Origin: Pseudomonas sivasensis | Lineage (GTDB): Bacteria; Pseudomonadota; Gammaproteobacteria; Pseudomonadales; Pseudomonadaceae | NCBI RefSeq assembly: GCF_013778505.1 | Contig: NZ_JAAOWU010000011.1 | Span: 62,001-126,000 of the forward strand | Length of the DNA stretch: 64,000 bases | Direction: 5' to 3' | Part shown: positions 16,737 to 24,558 of the stretch, piece by piece | How positions within the stretch are numbered: position 1 is the first letter of the stretch | How the letters are laid out: every line of letters starts with the position of its first letter | Translations under genes and position numbers: made by a program | Notes under the pieces: model-generated | Databases searched by the model: none | Seen by the model: the letters and a program-made list of their open reading frames with translations, nothing else | Told to the model about the DNA's origin: nothing

Positions 16737-17564
16737 ATGAACTATCAAAACCCCAACACCCTCCAGGCCGTCATCCTCGATTGGGCCGGCACCGTCGTCG
16801 ACTTCGGCTCCTTCGCGCCGACTCAGATTTTTGTCGAGGCCTTCGCCGAGTTCGACGTGCAAGTCTCCATCGAAGAAGCCCGTGGCCCGATGGGCATGGG
16901 CAAGTGGGACCATATCCGCACCCTTTGCGACCAACCGCAAGTCGCCGAGCGTTATCGCAAGGCGTTCGGCCGCACGCCCACCGACGACGACGTGACCGCC
17001 ATCTACCAGCGCTTCATGCCGTTGCAGATCGAGAAGATCGCCGAACACTCGGCGCTGATCCCCGGCGCACTCGACACCATCGCTCAACTGCGTGAGCAAG
17101 GCATCAAGATTGGCTCCTGCTCCGGCTACCCCAAGCAGGTGATGGACAAGGTTGTCGCCTTGGCCGCCACCAATGGTTACGTCGCCGACCATGTGGTCGC
17201 CACCGACGAAGTGCCCAACGGCCGCCCATGGCCGGCCCAGGCCCTGGCCAACGTAATTGCCCTCGGAATTGATGATGTGGCGGCGTGCCTCAAGGTCGAC
17301 GACACCGTGCCCGGCATACTCGAAGGTCGTCGCGCCGGAATGTGGACCGTGGCCCTGACCTGCTCCGGCAATGCCCTGGGGCTTACCTATGAACAGTTTC
17401 AAGCCCTCGATGCCGCCACCCTGGCCAGCGAACGCACGCGCATCGAGGCGATGTTCGAAGGCTCACGCCCGCATTACCTGATCGATACCATCACTGACCT
17501 GCCGGCGGTGATCGCCGATGTTAACCAGCGTCTGGCGCGCGGTGAAATGCCGCAAAGCCACTGA
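16737..17564 (+). CDS. phnX: phosphonoacetaldehyde hydrolase (phosphonatase)
   Basis: 275 residues of HAD fold: nucleophile motif ILDWAGTVVDFGS (D15), Schiff-base lysine in RGPMGMGKWDHI (K56), and the acidic motif VDDTVPGILEGR. It cleaves the C-P bond to acetaldehyde and phosphate. AGGA lies 8 nt upstream of the ATG and phnW ends 29 nt earlier. The pair allows 2-aminoethylphosphonate to serve as phosphorus, nitrogen and carbon source. Confidence 0.95.
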   Translation: MNYQNPNTLQAVILDWAGTVVDFGSFAPTQIFVEAFAEFDVQVSIEEARGPMGMGKWDHIRTLCDQPQVAERYRKAFGRTPTDDDVTAIYQRFMPLQIEKIAEHSALIPGALDTIAQLREQGIKIGSCSGYPKQVMDKVVALAATNGYVADHVVATDEVPNGRPWPAQALANVIALGIDDVAACLKVDDTVPGILEGRRAGMWTVALTCSGNALGLTYEQFQALDAATLASERTRIEAMFEGSRPHYLIDTITDLPAVIADVNQRLARGEMPQSH

Positions 17565-17678
17565 CAAGCGTCAATACAAAGGCATTCGCGCCGGGCAAAT
17601 CGTTCAAAACAGGCATAAAGTAAAAAGACTCCGTCGCCAAAGAGCGGAGGTTTACCCTGATGAATAAGGAACCGAGCG

Positions 17679-18236
17679 ATGCCGTGGAAAAATTCCGATA
17701 CGCGCTACAGCACCATGTCGATTGCGCTGCACTGGTTGATGGTGGTGCTGCTGGCGGTGGTCTACGCCTGCATAGAGTTACGCGGCCAGTTCCCCAAAGG
17801 CAGCGGCGCCCGCACCTTGATCGTCGAGATGCACTTCATGTTCGGCCTCACCGTGTTTGTATTGGTATGGCTGCGTCTGTTCGCGCGCAGCCTGGGGGTG
17901 GCGCCGAAGATCGTACCCGCCCCGCAGCAATGGCAAAGCCTGCTCGCCACCCTGATGCACGCCGCGCTGTACGCCTTGATGATCGGTATGCCGATTGCTG
18001 GTTGGCTGATCGTCAGTGCCGAGGGGCATTCGGTGATGTTCTATGGCATGGAGTTGCCGCCGTTAATTGGCGAGAACAAGCCACTGGCCAAAGAGATTGA
18101 AAGCTGGCACGTGTTGTTCGGCCAGATCGGGTATTGGCTGATCGGCCTGCATGCCCTGGCGGGGATCTTTCATCATTATGTGATGCGCGATAACACAGCG
18201 TTGCGGATGATGCCGGGTAAGCGCGCTAGGCTGTAA
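17679..18236 (+). CDS. cytochrome b561 family protein
   Basis: 185 residues with four membrane segments. Haem-ligand histidines fit the b561 pattern: SIALHWLMVVLL (first helix), EMHFMFGLTVFVLVWLRL, SWHVLFGQIGYWLIGLHALAGIFHHYVMRDNTALRMMP. AAGGA lies 8 nt upstream. Such proteins move electrons between the quinone pool and periplasmic acceptors, for instance superoxide (CybB/SOO type). Single gene; the 3' end overlaps the convergent deaminase by 11 nt. Confidence 0.88.
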   Translation: MPWKNSDTRYSTMSIALHWLMVVLLAVVYACIELRGQFPKGSGARTLIVEMHFMFGLTVFVLVWLRLFARSLGVAPKIVPAPQQWQSLLATLMHAALYALMIGMPIAGWLIVSAEGHSVMFYGMELPPLIGENKPLAKEIESWHVLFGQIGYWLIGLHALAGIFHHYVMRDNTALRMMPGKRARL

Positions 18237-19116
18237 GCCCTCGGCGGCCTTGCAGGCCGCCGGTGTGCACAAAGATCAGGCGAGTACCGGGCGCGATGTG
18301 CCCGGCCTCGATCTGCTGCTTCAACGCCAGCAGGGCTTTGCCGGTGTACAGCGGTTCCAGCGGCACGCCGCAGGCCTGCTCCGTGGTTTCAATAAAGTCG
18401 AGCAACAGCGGGTCGACCTTGGCGAAGCCACCCCGGCTGGCATCCAGCAATGTATAGCCGCCTTGCACCAAGGCACTCACGTTTTGCGCCACACCATGAT
18501 CGTCCGGCACGGCCATTGCGCCGAACACCGGATGGGCGCCCGCCTCTGCCAGGACTAAACCTGCCAGCGTGGTGCCGGTGCCTGCTGCCAGCCACCAGCC
18601 GTCGTAATCGGCCCAACCCAGGTTTCTCAGTTGTTCACGGGCCTGTTCGACCAACACCCCACACCCCACTGCGCCGGCCAATCCGCCGCCGCCTTCAGGC
18701 ACGGAATACAGATGCGGATAAAGCGCGCGCCAAGGTTCCCAGAAACCCGGCTCATGGCGCGCACGATAGCCGCCATAACCGAGCCAATGCAGCTGCATGC
18801 CGAATGCTTTCAAATCCTGGACGGTAGCCGTGTCTTGCGCATGACCGCGCAACAGGCCGACAGTGGGAAAGCCAAAACGCTTGCCCGCCGCCGCCAGTGC
18901 GTGCAGATGGTTGGAATAGGCGCCGCCGAGGCTGATAACGCCGCTGGCGCCTGCCCGTTGCGCCTGGGCCAAGTGCTCGGTGAGCTTGAACCACTTGTTG
19001 CCACTGATCAGCGGGTCGATGCGGTCCAGGCGCAGCACGGCCAACTCGACGCCGTTGAGCCAATCCAGTGCTAACGGTTCAAGCGGAGCATGGGGAAGCC
19101 AATCGAAAGGACCCAT
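18226..19116 (-). CDS. PLP-dependent ACC deaminase / D-cysteine desulfhydrase family protein
   Basis: 296 residues. PLP lysine is in SGNKWFKL, followed by SLGGAYSNHLHALAAAGKRFG, and the phosphate-binding AAGTGTTLAGL. The short length and the FVHTGG end match the pyridoxal-dependent D-cysteine desulfhydrase/ACC-deaminase-like branch. True ACC deaminases are longer (about 338 residues), so D-cysteine desulfhydrase or a related activity is more likely here. Cytosolic, apparently monocistronic. Confidence 0.82.
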   Translation of the reverse strand: MGPFDWLPHAPLEPLALDWLNGVELAVLRLDRIDPLISGNKWFKLTEHLAQAQRAGASGVISLGGAYSNHLHALAAAGKRFGFPTVGLLRGHAQDTATVQDLKAFGMQLHWLGYGGYRARHEPGFWEPWRALYPHLYSVPEGGGGLAGAVGCGVLVEQAREQLRNLGWADYDGWWLAAGTGTTLAGLVLAEAGAHPVFGAMAVPDDHGVAQNVSALVQGGYTLLDASRGGFAKVDPLLLDFIETTEQACGVPLEPLYTGKALLALKQQIEAGHIAPGTRLIFVHTGGLQGRRGLTA

Positions 19117-19132
19117 CGGGCGGCATCTGAAT

Positions 19133-19166
19133 AAAAAAAGGGGCGGTAGTCTAACACCGCCCCTTT
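19133..19166 (-). terminator. rho-independent terminator after fadH
   Basis: GGGGCGGT / ACCGCCCC stem (19140-19147 with 19156-19163). On the minus strand it is followed by a run of seven T, and it lies just past the fadH stop. Confidence 0.85.
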
Positions 19167-19173
19167 CGTCGTC

Positions 19174-21213
19174 TTACAGCTGCGCGGCGAGGCGTGAGCC
19201 TTGGTTGATGGCGCGCTTGGCATCCAACTCAGCCGCCACATCGGCGCCGCCGATCAGGTGTACGTTCTGGCCCGCTGCGACAAGGCCGTCGTGCAATTCA
19301 CGCAACGGATCCTGGCCGGCACAGATGACGATATTGTCCACCGCCAACAGCTGCGGCTCGCCCTCGGCGCCGATGCGGATATGCAGGCCGTCATCGTCGA
19401 TTTTCAGGTACTCAACGCTGTTGAGCATCTGCACCTGCTTGTTCTTCAAGCCGGTACGGTGAATCCAGCCGGTGGTTTTGCCCAGACCGTCGCCGACCTT
19501 TGAAGCCTTGCGCTGCAACAGAAACACTTCACGGGCCGGTGGATGGGGTTGAGGCTTGATGCCGGCCACACCGCCACGGGCTTGCAACTGGGTGTCGATG
19601 CCCCATTCTTTCCAGAATGCTTCACGGTCCAAGCTGGTAGACACGCCCTGGTGCACGAGGAATTCCGACACGTCGAAACCAATACCGCCAGCGCCAATCA
19701 CCGCGACGCGCTTGCCCACCGGCTTGCGTTCAAGGATTACGTCCAGGTAGCTCAGCACCTTGGCATTTTCCACGCCCGCAATCGCCGGCGTGCGGGGCGC
19801 GATGCCGGTGGCCAGGATGATCTCGTCGTAGCCGCCAGCCGCCAGCTGCGCGACATCCACTCGGGTGTTGAGGCACAGCTCGACGTGGGTGGTTTGCAAC
19901 TTGCGCTTGAAGTAGCGCAGGGTTTCAAAGAACTCTTCCTTGCCGGGCACACGCTTGGCGATGTTGAACTGGCCGCCGATCTCGCTGGCCGAGTCGAACA
20001 GCGTCACGTGGTGACCGCGTTCAGCGGCTACGGTGGCAGCGGCCAGACCCGCGGGGCCGGCGCCGACCACAGCGATTTTTTTGATCTGCTTGACCGGCAG
20101 GTAATTCAGTTCGGTCTCGTAGCATGCACGGGGATTGACCAAACAGGTGGTCAGCTTGCCGCCAAAGGTGTGGTCCAGGCAGGCCTGGTTGCAGCCGATG
20201 CAGGTGTTGATTTCATCGGCACGCCCGGCGGCGGCCTTGTTGACGAACTCCGGGTCGGCGAGGAACGGTCGCGCCATCGAAACCATGTCCGCATCGCCTT
20301 CAGCGAGAATCTGCTCGGCAATTTCCGGTGTATTGATGCGGTTGGTGGTGATCAGCGGGATCTGCACCGCTCCGCGCAACTTGGCAGTGACTTTGCTGAA
20401 CGCGCCGCGTGGCACCTTGGTGGCGATGGTCGGAATACGCGCTTCGTGCCAGCCGATGCCGGTGTTGATGATGGTCGCACCGGCCTGCTCGATGGCCTTG
20501 GCCAACTGCACGATTTCTTCCCAAGTGCTGCCGCCTTCCACGAGGTCGAGCATCGACAGGCGGAAGATGATGATGAAGTTCGGCCCCACCGCTTCGCGCA
20601 CCCGGCGCACGATTTCCACGGCAAGGCGCATGCGATTTTCGTAGCTGCCGCCCCAACGGTCGGTGCGGTGGTTGGTGTGGGCGGCAAGGAACTGGTTAAT
20701 GAAATAACCTTCGGAGCCCATGATTTCCACGCCGTCGTACTCGGCGACCTGGGCCAGCAGCGAACAGGTGACGAAATCCTGGATCTGCTTTTCGATGCCC
20801 TCTTCGTCCAATTCCTTGGGCTTGAACGGGTTGATCGGCGCCTGGATGGCGCTTGGCGCGACCTGCTTGGGGCTGTAGGCATAACGGCCGGCGTGGAGGA
20901 TCTGCATGCAGATCTTGCCGCCCGCTTCATGCACGGCCTCGGTCACGATCTTGTGCTTTTGCGCTTCCTCGTCGGTAGTCAGCTTGGCCGCACCGGCGTA
21001 CACCCCGCCTTCATCGTTGGGGCCAATGCCACCGGTGACCATCAGGCCGACGCCGCCACGGGCGCGCTCGGCAAAATAAGCCGCCATGCGTTCGAAGCCA
21101 CCGGGTTTTTCTTCAAGGCCGGTGTGCATCGAACCCATCAGAGTACGGTTGCGCAAGGTCGTAAAACCCAGGTCCAACGGGGCCAGCAGGTGCGGGTAGG
21201 CAGCAGCGGTCAT
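19174..21213 (-). CDS. fadH: NADPH-dependent 2,4-dienoyl-CoA reductase
   Basis: 679 residues from ATG 21211-21213 with GGAG 9 nt upstream. N-terminal old-yellow-enzyme barrel (LLAPLDLGFTTLRNRTLMGSMHTGLEE), 4Fe-4S cysteines in CIGCNQACLDHTFGGKLTTC, then the FAD/NADPH domain starting KIAVVGAGPAGLAAA and AVIGAGGIGFDVSEFL. It reduces 2,4-dienoyl-CoA intermediates during beta-oxidation of polyunsaturated fatty acids. Length equals the E. coli enzyme within a few residues. Monocistronic with its own terminator. Confidence 0.95.
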   Translation of the reverse strand: MTAAAYPHLLAPLDLGFTTLRNRTLMGSMHTGLEEKPGGFERMAAYFAERARGGVGLMVTGGIGPNDEGGVYAGAAKLTTDEEAQKHKIVTEAVHEAGGKICMQILHAGRYAYSPKQVAPSAIQAPINPFKPKELDEEGIEKQIQDFVTCSLLAQVAEYDGVEIMGSEGYFINQFLAAHTNHRTDRWGGSYENRMRLAVEIVRRVREAVGPNFIIIFRLSMLDLVEGGSTWEEIVQLAKAIEQAGATIINTGIGWHEARIPTIATKVPRGAFSKVTAKLRGAVQIPLITTNRINTPEIAEQILAEGDADMVSMARPFLADPEFVNKAAAGRADEINTCIGCNQACLDHTFGGKLTTCLVNPRACYETELNYLPVKQIKKIAVVGAGPAGLAAATVAAERGHHVTLFDSASEIGGQFNIAKRVPGKEEFFETLRYFKRKLQTTHVELCLNTRVDVAQLAAGGYDEIILATGIAPRTPAIAGVENAKVLSYLDVILERKPVGKRVAVIGAGGIGFDVSEFLVHQGVSTSLDREAFWKEWGIDTQLQARGGVAGIKPQPHPPAREVFLLQRKASKVGDGLGKTTGWIHRTGLKNKQVQMLNSVEYLKIDDDGLHIRIGAEGEPQLLAVDNIVICAGQDPLRELHDGLVAAGQNVHLIGGADVAAELDAKRAINQGSRLAAQL

Positions 21214-21425
21214 GGTACAGCTCCACAACGGATCATCACGGGACGTGGAAGGCTCGAATGGCCTGCCATCGGTTTATGTCCCACAGACTAAGAGGCGACC
21301 CCCTACCGCTCAATGACCGAAACTCACAACTTATTGATCCAAACGCACAGCGCCCCTTGGCAAGCCGCCGCATGGGCCCTACCCTAGTCAGCGAACCCTG
21401 CACTTGGTCTGTTGTCTGTTCCCCC

Positions 21426-22556
21426 ATGCGTAAACTTCTAGCTTTTACCGTCACCCTGGCCCTGGTTGCCGCCGTCGCCGCGTATCTGGTCTGGACCCAG
21501 GAGCGCCCCGTGGCGCATTACCTGTCGGACCTGCGCAGCACCCTCGCCGTCAACGAAGGCCAACCCGCCGATCGAGGTAACCTGCTGGGCATCCAGCCGG
21601 AGTTATTCCCCGCCGACTACCAGAGCCTGGAACGCCTGCACCTGAAGCTTGCGGCCTACCTGCAAAACGCACGGGACCAGGGCTTGATCAACGAAAAGAC
21701 CATTGTGGTACTGCCTGAACACATCGGCACTTGGCTGATGCTCACCGGCGAAAAAAACGAGGTGTACCAAGCGCTGCATGTGAAGGACGCGATGCACTGG
21801 CTGTCGCTGAGCAATCCCTTGCAATTCCTGCGTGCCTGGATCAGCGCCACGGGCGATGACCGCACCAACGACGCCTACCTGCGCATGAAAGCCCCGGCCA
21901 TGGCGCGTGACTATCAAGTGCTGTTCGGCGGCCTGGCCAAGGAATTCGGGGTCACGGTGGTCGCTGGCTCCATTGCCCTGCCCAACCCAAGTGTGAGCCA
22001 AGGGCAACTCCAGGTCGGCCATGGCGCACTGTTTAACGCCAGCGTGGTATTTGCGGCAGACGGCTTGCCCGTCGGCAATCTGCAACGCCAGCTTTACCCG
22101 ATATACGATGAGCGCGGTTTTATCGAGCCTGGAGACGAAAATATCGTCAGCGTGGTCGACACCCCGGCCGGCCGCCTTGGTGTGCTGGTGGGCAGTGACA
22201 GCTGGTACCCGGACAACTACCGCAAGCTCAACGAACAAGGCGCGCAGCTGATTGCAGTGCCGGCCTTTGTGCTTGGCCGCGAGACCTGGGATCGACCATG
22301 GCGCGGTTTTAAAAGCGTCTCCACTCCACAGGAAATCAGCCTCAAGCCCGAAGAGCTCAGTGAGGGCGAAGCGTGGCGCCGCTTGACCTTGATCAGCCAA
22401 CAACCGATCAGCCAGGCCAGCGCCGGCATGAGCGTATTTCTGCGCGGGCAGTTCTGGGATTTGGGCACTGCCGGGCAGAGTTTCCTGAGTCACAACGGGC
22501 AGATCAACGCCGACAGCGACGCCCGTGGCGCGCGCCTGCTGAATATCTGGCTGTAA
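21426..22556 (+). CDS. nitrilase-fold (carbon-nitrogen hydrolase) protein lacking the catalytic Cys
   Basis: 376 residues from ATG 21426. N-terminal membrane/signal segment (RKLLAFTVTLALVAAVAAYLVW), so exported or membrane-anchored. The nitrilase fold is recognisable: KTIVVLPEHIGTW (Glu of the triad), GNLQRQLYPIYDERGF (position of the Lys, here Gln/Arg) and GRLGVLVGSDSWYPDNYRKL, where the usual GxLICYD Cys position reads Gly. Two of three catalytic residues are therefore missing, suggesting a non-enzymatic or altered role. It ends 4 nt before an AraC-type regulator and probably shares its transcript. Confidence 0.72.
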   Translation: MRKLLAFTVTLALVAAVAAYLVWTQERPVAHYLSDLRSTLAVNEGQPADRGNLLGIQPELFPADYQSLERLHLKLAAYLQNARDQGLINEKTIVVLPEHIGTWLMLTGEKNEVYQALHVKDAMHWLSLSNPLQFLRAWISATGDDRTNDAYLRMKAPAMARDYQVLFGGLAKEFGVTVVAGSIALPNPSVSQGQLQVGHGALFNASVVFAADGLPVGNLQRQLYPIYDERGFIEPGDENIVSVVDTPAGRLGVLVGSDSWYPDNYRKLNEQGAQLIAVPAFVLGRETWDRPWRGFKSVSTPQEISLKPEELSEGEAWRRLTLISQQPISQASAGMSVFLRGQFWDLGTAGQSFLSHNGQINADSDARGARLLNIWL

Positions 22557-22560
22557 CGCG

Positions 22561-23595
22561 GTGAAGCCGGTGCGCCTCGGGGATTTGTCGGTGGGCTTCG
22601 TGCACACCCTGGCCGACGCGATCCACAGCCACGGCCTGGACCCGCAACCGCTCTTGCTGCAATACAGCCTGGACCCGGCGCGCCTCGCCGAAGCTGGCGC
22701 GCGCTTGTCGATCCCGCGCTATATGCGCCTGGGCCATGCGGCCATTCAACTGACCGGCGACCCAGGCCTGGGCTTGCGCATGGGGCAACTCAGCCGCTTG
22801 AGCCAAGCGGGACTGGCTGGTGTCACCGCCGCACAGGCGCCTAACGTACGCGAAGCCGCTCGCACCCTGACGCGCTTTGAGCCGCTGTATGGTGCCAACT
22901 ATCGCGGGCAATCGAGTTTTCATGAGGATGCCGAAGGCGCCTGGCTGCGTTTCTATTCCATCAGCCCCTACAACGCCTACAACCGTTTTGTGGTGGACTC
23001 GATCATTTCCAGCTGGTTGCATCAGCTCGCCAACTTGGCACAACAACCGTTGCTGGCGCAACGAATCGACATCGAGTTCGATGCCCCCGAGTACAGCGAG
23101 CAGTACAGCCTATTGAGCGCCAACCAGGTCCACTTCGGTGCCGAGGCCAACCAGTTGCGCCTGAGCCAATCCACCCTGGCAATGCGTAACCCGCAGCATT
23201 GCCCAAGTACCTGGCAGCTCTTGCTGCAATTGTGTGAAAGGGAGTTGGAGCAGTTGACCCGCACCCGCAGCTTGCGCGAGCGCATTACCCGGTTGCTCGG
23301 GCCGATGCTCAATGGCGGCCGGGAACCCGACCTGGAAGAAGTGGCGGCACGCTTGAAGCTGCCGACCTGGACATTGCGCCGTAAACTGGCCGAAGAAGGC
23401 ACTCAATTCCGCGCGATTCTCAACGATACCCGCCGCGACCTGGCCATGACCTACATTCGCGATACGGAACTGGCGTTCGGCGAGATCGCCTACTTGCTCG
23501 GCTTTGCCTCAGCCCAAGCCTTTCAACGGGCATTCAAGCGATGGAACAACCAGACCCCAGGGGAATTTCGCCGCAGTCAGCGGCATTCCGCCTGA
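22561..23595 (+). CDS. AraC-family transcriptional regulator
   Basis: 344 residues from GTG 22561, 4 nt after the nitrilase-fold stop. N-terminal arabinose-binding-type domain (SLDPARLAEAGARLSIPRYMRLGHAAIQLTGDPGLGLRMG) and C-terminal double helix-turn-helix (LEEVAARLKLPTWTLRRKLAEEGTQFRAILNDTRRDLAMTYI, FGEIAYLLGFASAQAFQRAFKRW). The layout is that of the OruR/ArgR-like group common in pseudomonads. Tight spacing suggests it controls, or is controlled with, the upstream gene. Effector unknown. Confidence 0.88.
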   Translation: MKPVRLGDLSVGFVHTLADAIHSHGLDPQPLLLQYSLDPARLAEAGARLSIPRYMRLGHAAIQLTGDPGLGLRMGQLSRLSQAGLAGVTAAQAPNVREAARTLTRFEPLYGANYRGQSSFHEDAEGAWLRFYSISPYNAYNRFVVDSIISSWLHQLANLAQQPLLAQRIDIEFDAPEYSEQYSLLSANQVHFGAEANQLRLSQSTLAMRNPQHCPSTWQLLLQLCERELEQLTRTRSLRERITRLLGPMLNGGREPDLEEVAARLKLPTWTLRRKLAEEGTQFRAILNDTRRDLAMTYIRDTELAFGEIAYLLGFASAQAFQRAFKRWNNQTPGEFRRSQRHSA

Positions 23596-23603
23596 AGTCG
23601 GTC

Positions 23604-23690
23604 TTACAGCTCGGTGGCGTCGTCGGCCGGATCCAGCGGATCGAATTCAAAGGCCTGGTACTCCAGCAGTTCTTCCTGGTAATCGTCCAT
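23604..23690 (-). CDS. small acidic protein, 28 residues
   Basis: A short frame encoding MDDYQEELLEYQAFEFDPLD followed by PADDATEL and TAA. AAGGAG lies 6 nt before this ATG (another ATG is directly upstream). The product is very acidic, with no signal peptide or membrane segment. The good ribosome-binding site, codon use like its neighbours, and position in an otherwise gene-free gap support it being a real gene. Function unknown. Confidence 0.6.
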   Translation of the reverse strand: MDDYQEELLEYQAFEFDPLDPADDATEL

Positions 23691-23693
23691 CAT

Positions 23694-23936
23694 GGACTCC
23701 TTCTTGACGTTAAAAGTGGCTGCAGATAAATGACCTGCATCACCAGCCTAAAGTGCCGTCATGACGAAAAAATGTCTGCGCCATGACGTTCCTGCACTTC
23801 AAGATTAAACGTAGCAGCGTTATGCGGATTTAGCGCCAGGGCTCTGAAGCGCGATTGCAATCAGCTACGCACTGAAATGGACGGCAATGCATTCCATTGT
23901 GGGAGGGGGCTTGCACCCTCGCACATGAGATCTGCA
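23694..23936. other. gap with a lone REP
   Basis: No coding frame is convincing here. A single REP (GTGGGAGGGGGCTTGCACCC, 23899-23918) stands near the 3' end of the MarR gene without its inverted partner. The rest shows no repeat or RNA-like structure. Confidence 0.6.
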
Positions 23937-24413
23937 TCAGGTTTCAGCTTTGCGTCGGCCACGGGTTTGAGCACCCGCCTCCACCGCCATCCCGGCGGTA
24001 CGCTCCAACGCCTCGGCAAACGCCCGGCGCTGCTCCGGTTCGATCTGCGACAGGAACAACTCGTCCACCGTACTTTCGTAGATCTTCCACATTTTTTTAC
24101 GCAACGCCCGGCCGGTATCGGTGATCGACGCAAATGCCGCGCGGCCATCGCCGTCGGAGCGTGAACGCAGCACCAGGCCCTCTTTTTCCAGGCGGTCTAC
24201 CAGGCGCGTGAGGTTATAGCGCTCAATGGCCAATACATCGGCCAACTCGTGCATGCGGCGGGTGCCTTCGAGGCCGCTTTCTAGACCCCACAGTGCGTCG
24301 TACCAGGCGTAAGGGGGCAAGTCGGCGGCCGCCAGGCGGCGCTCGATTTCACGGATGACCGTCCTGTGGGCCCTGACAAAACGGAACCATACATCGGGCT
24401 CTTTCGACGACAT
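23937..24413 (-). CDS. MarR-family transcriptional regulator
   Basis: 158 residues from ATG 24411-24413 (MSSKEPDVWFRFVRAHRTVI). Winged helix visible as MHELADVLAIERYNLTRLVDRLEKEGLVLRSRSDGDGRAAFASIT. Divergent from an orphan pyruvate-dehydrogenase-type E1 gene; the 145-nt gap contains a perfect GTTGCAATTGCAAC palindrome and a further GTTGCAATA half-site close to this start, both typical MarR operator material. It probably represses itself and the E1 gene until a ligand, perhaps a 2-oxo acid or aromatic acid, is bound (inference). Confidence 0.88.
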   Translation of the reverse strand: MSSKEPDVWFRFVRAHRTVIREIERRLAAADLPPYAWYDALWGLESGLEGTRRMHELADVLAIERYNLTRLVDRLEKEGLVLRSRSDGDGRAAFASITDTGRALRKKMWKIYESTVDELFLSQIEPEQRRAFAEALERTAGMAVEAGAQTRGRRKAET

Positions 24414-24482
24414 GCAACACCATCCGGTGGATTTCAAGAAGGTTGCAATAGTAGCTCATCCCGCGCTAGATTCGGCCATGTA

Positions 24483-24496
24483 GTTGCAATTGCAAC
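24483..24496. promoter_or_regulatory. perfect 14-nt palindrome, probable MarR operator
   Basis: GTTGCAATTGCAAC lies between the MarR gene and the E1 gene, 62 nt upstream of the latter's ATG. A related half-site GTTGCAATA is at 24442-24450. MarR-family sites are commonly 14-18-nt TTGCAA-type palindromes. Confidence 0.6.
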
Positions 24497-24558
24497 AACA
24501 TTGACGACGTTCCCACAAGGAGCCCGCCACTTGAAATCCGCCGACCCTGGAGCCTCAC

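Noticed and set aside
19543..21291. 582-codon plus-strand frame opposite fadH
   Set aside because: Antisense shadow of fadH; Ala/Gly/Asp/His-rich composition typical of reversed high-GC codons.
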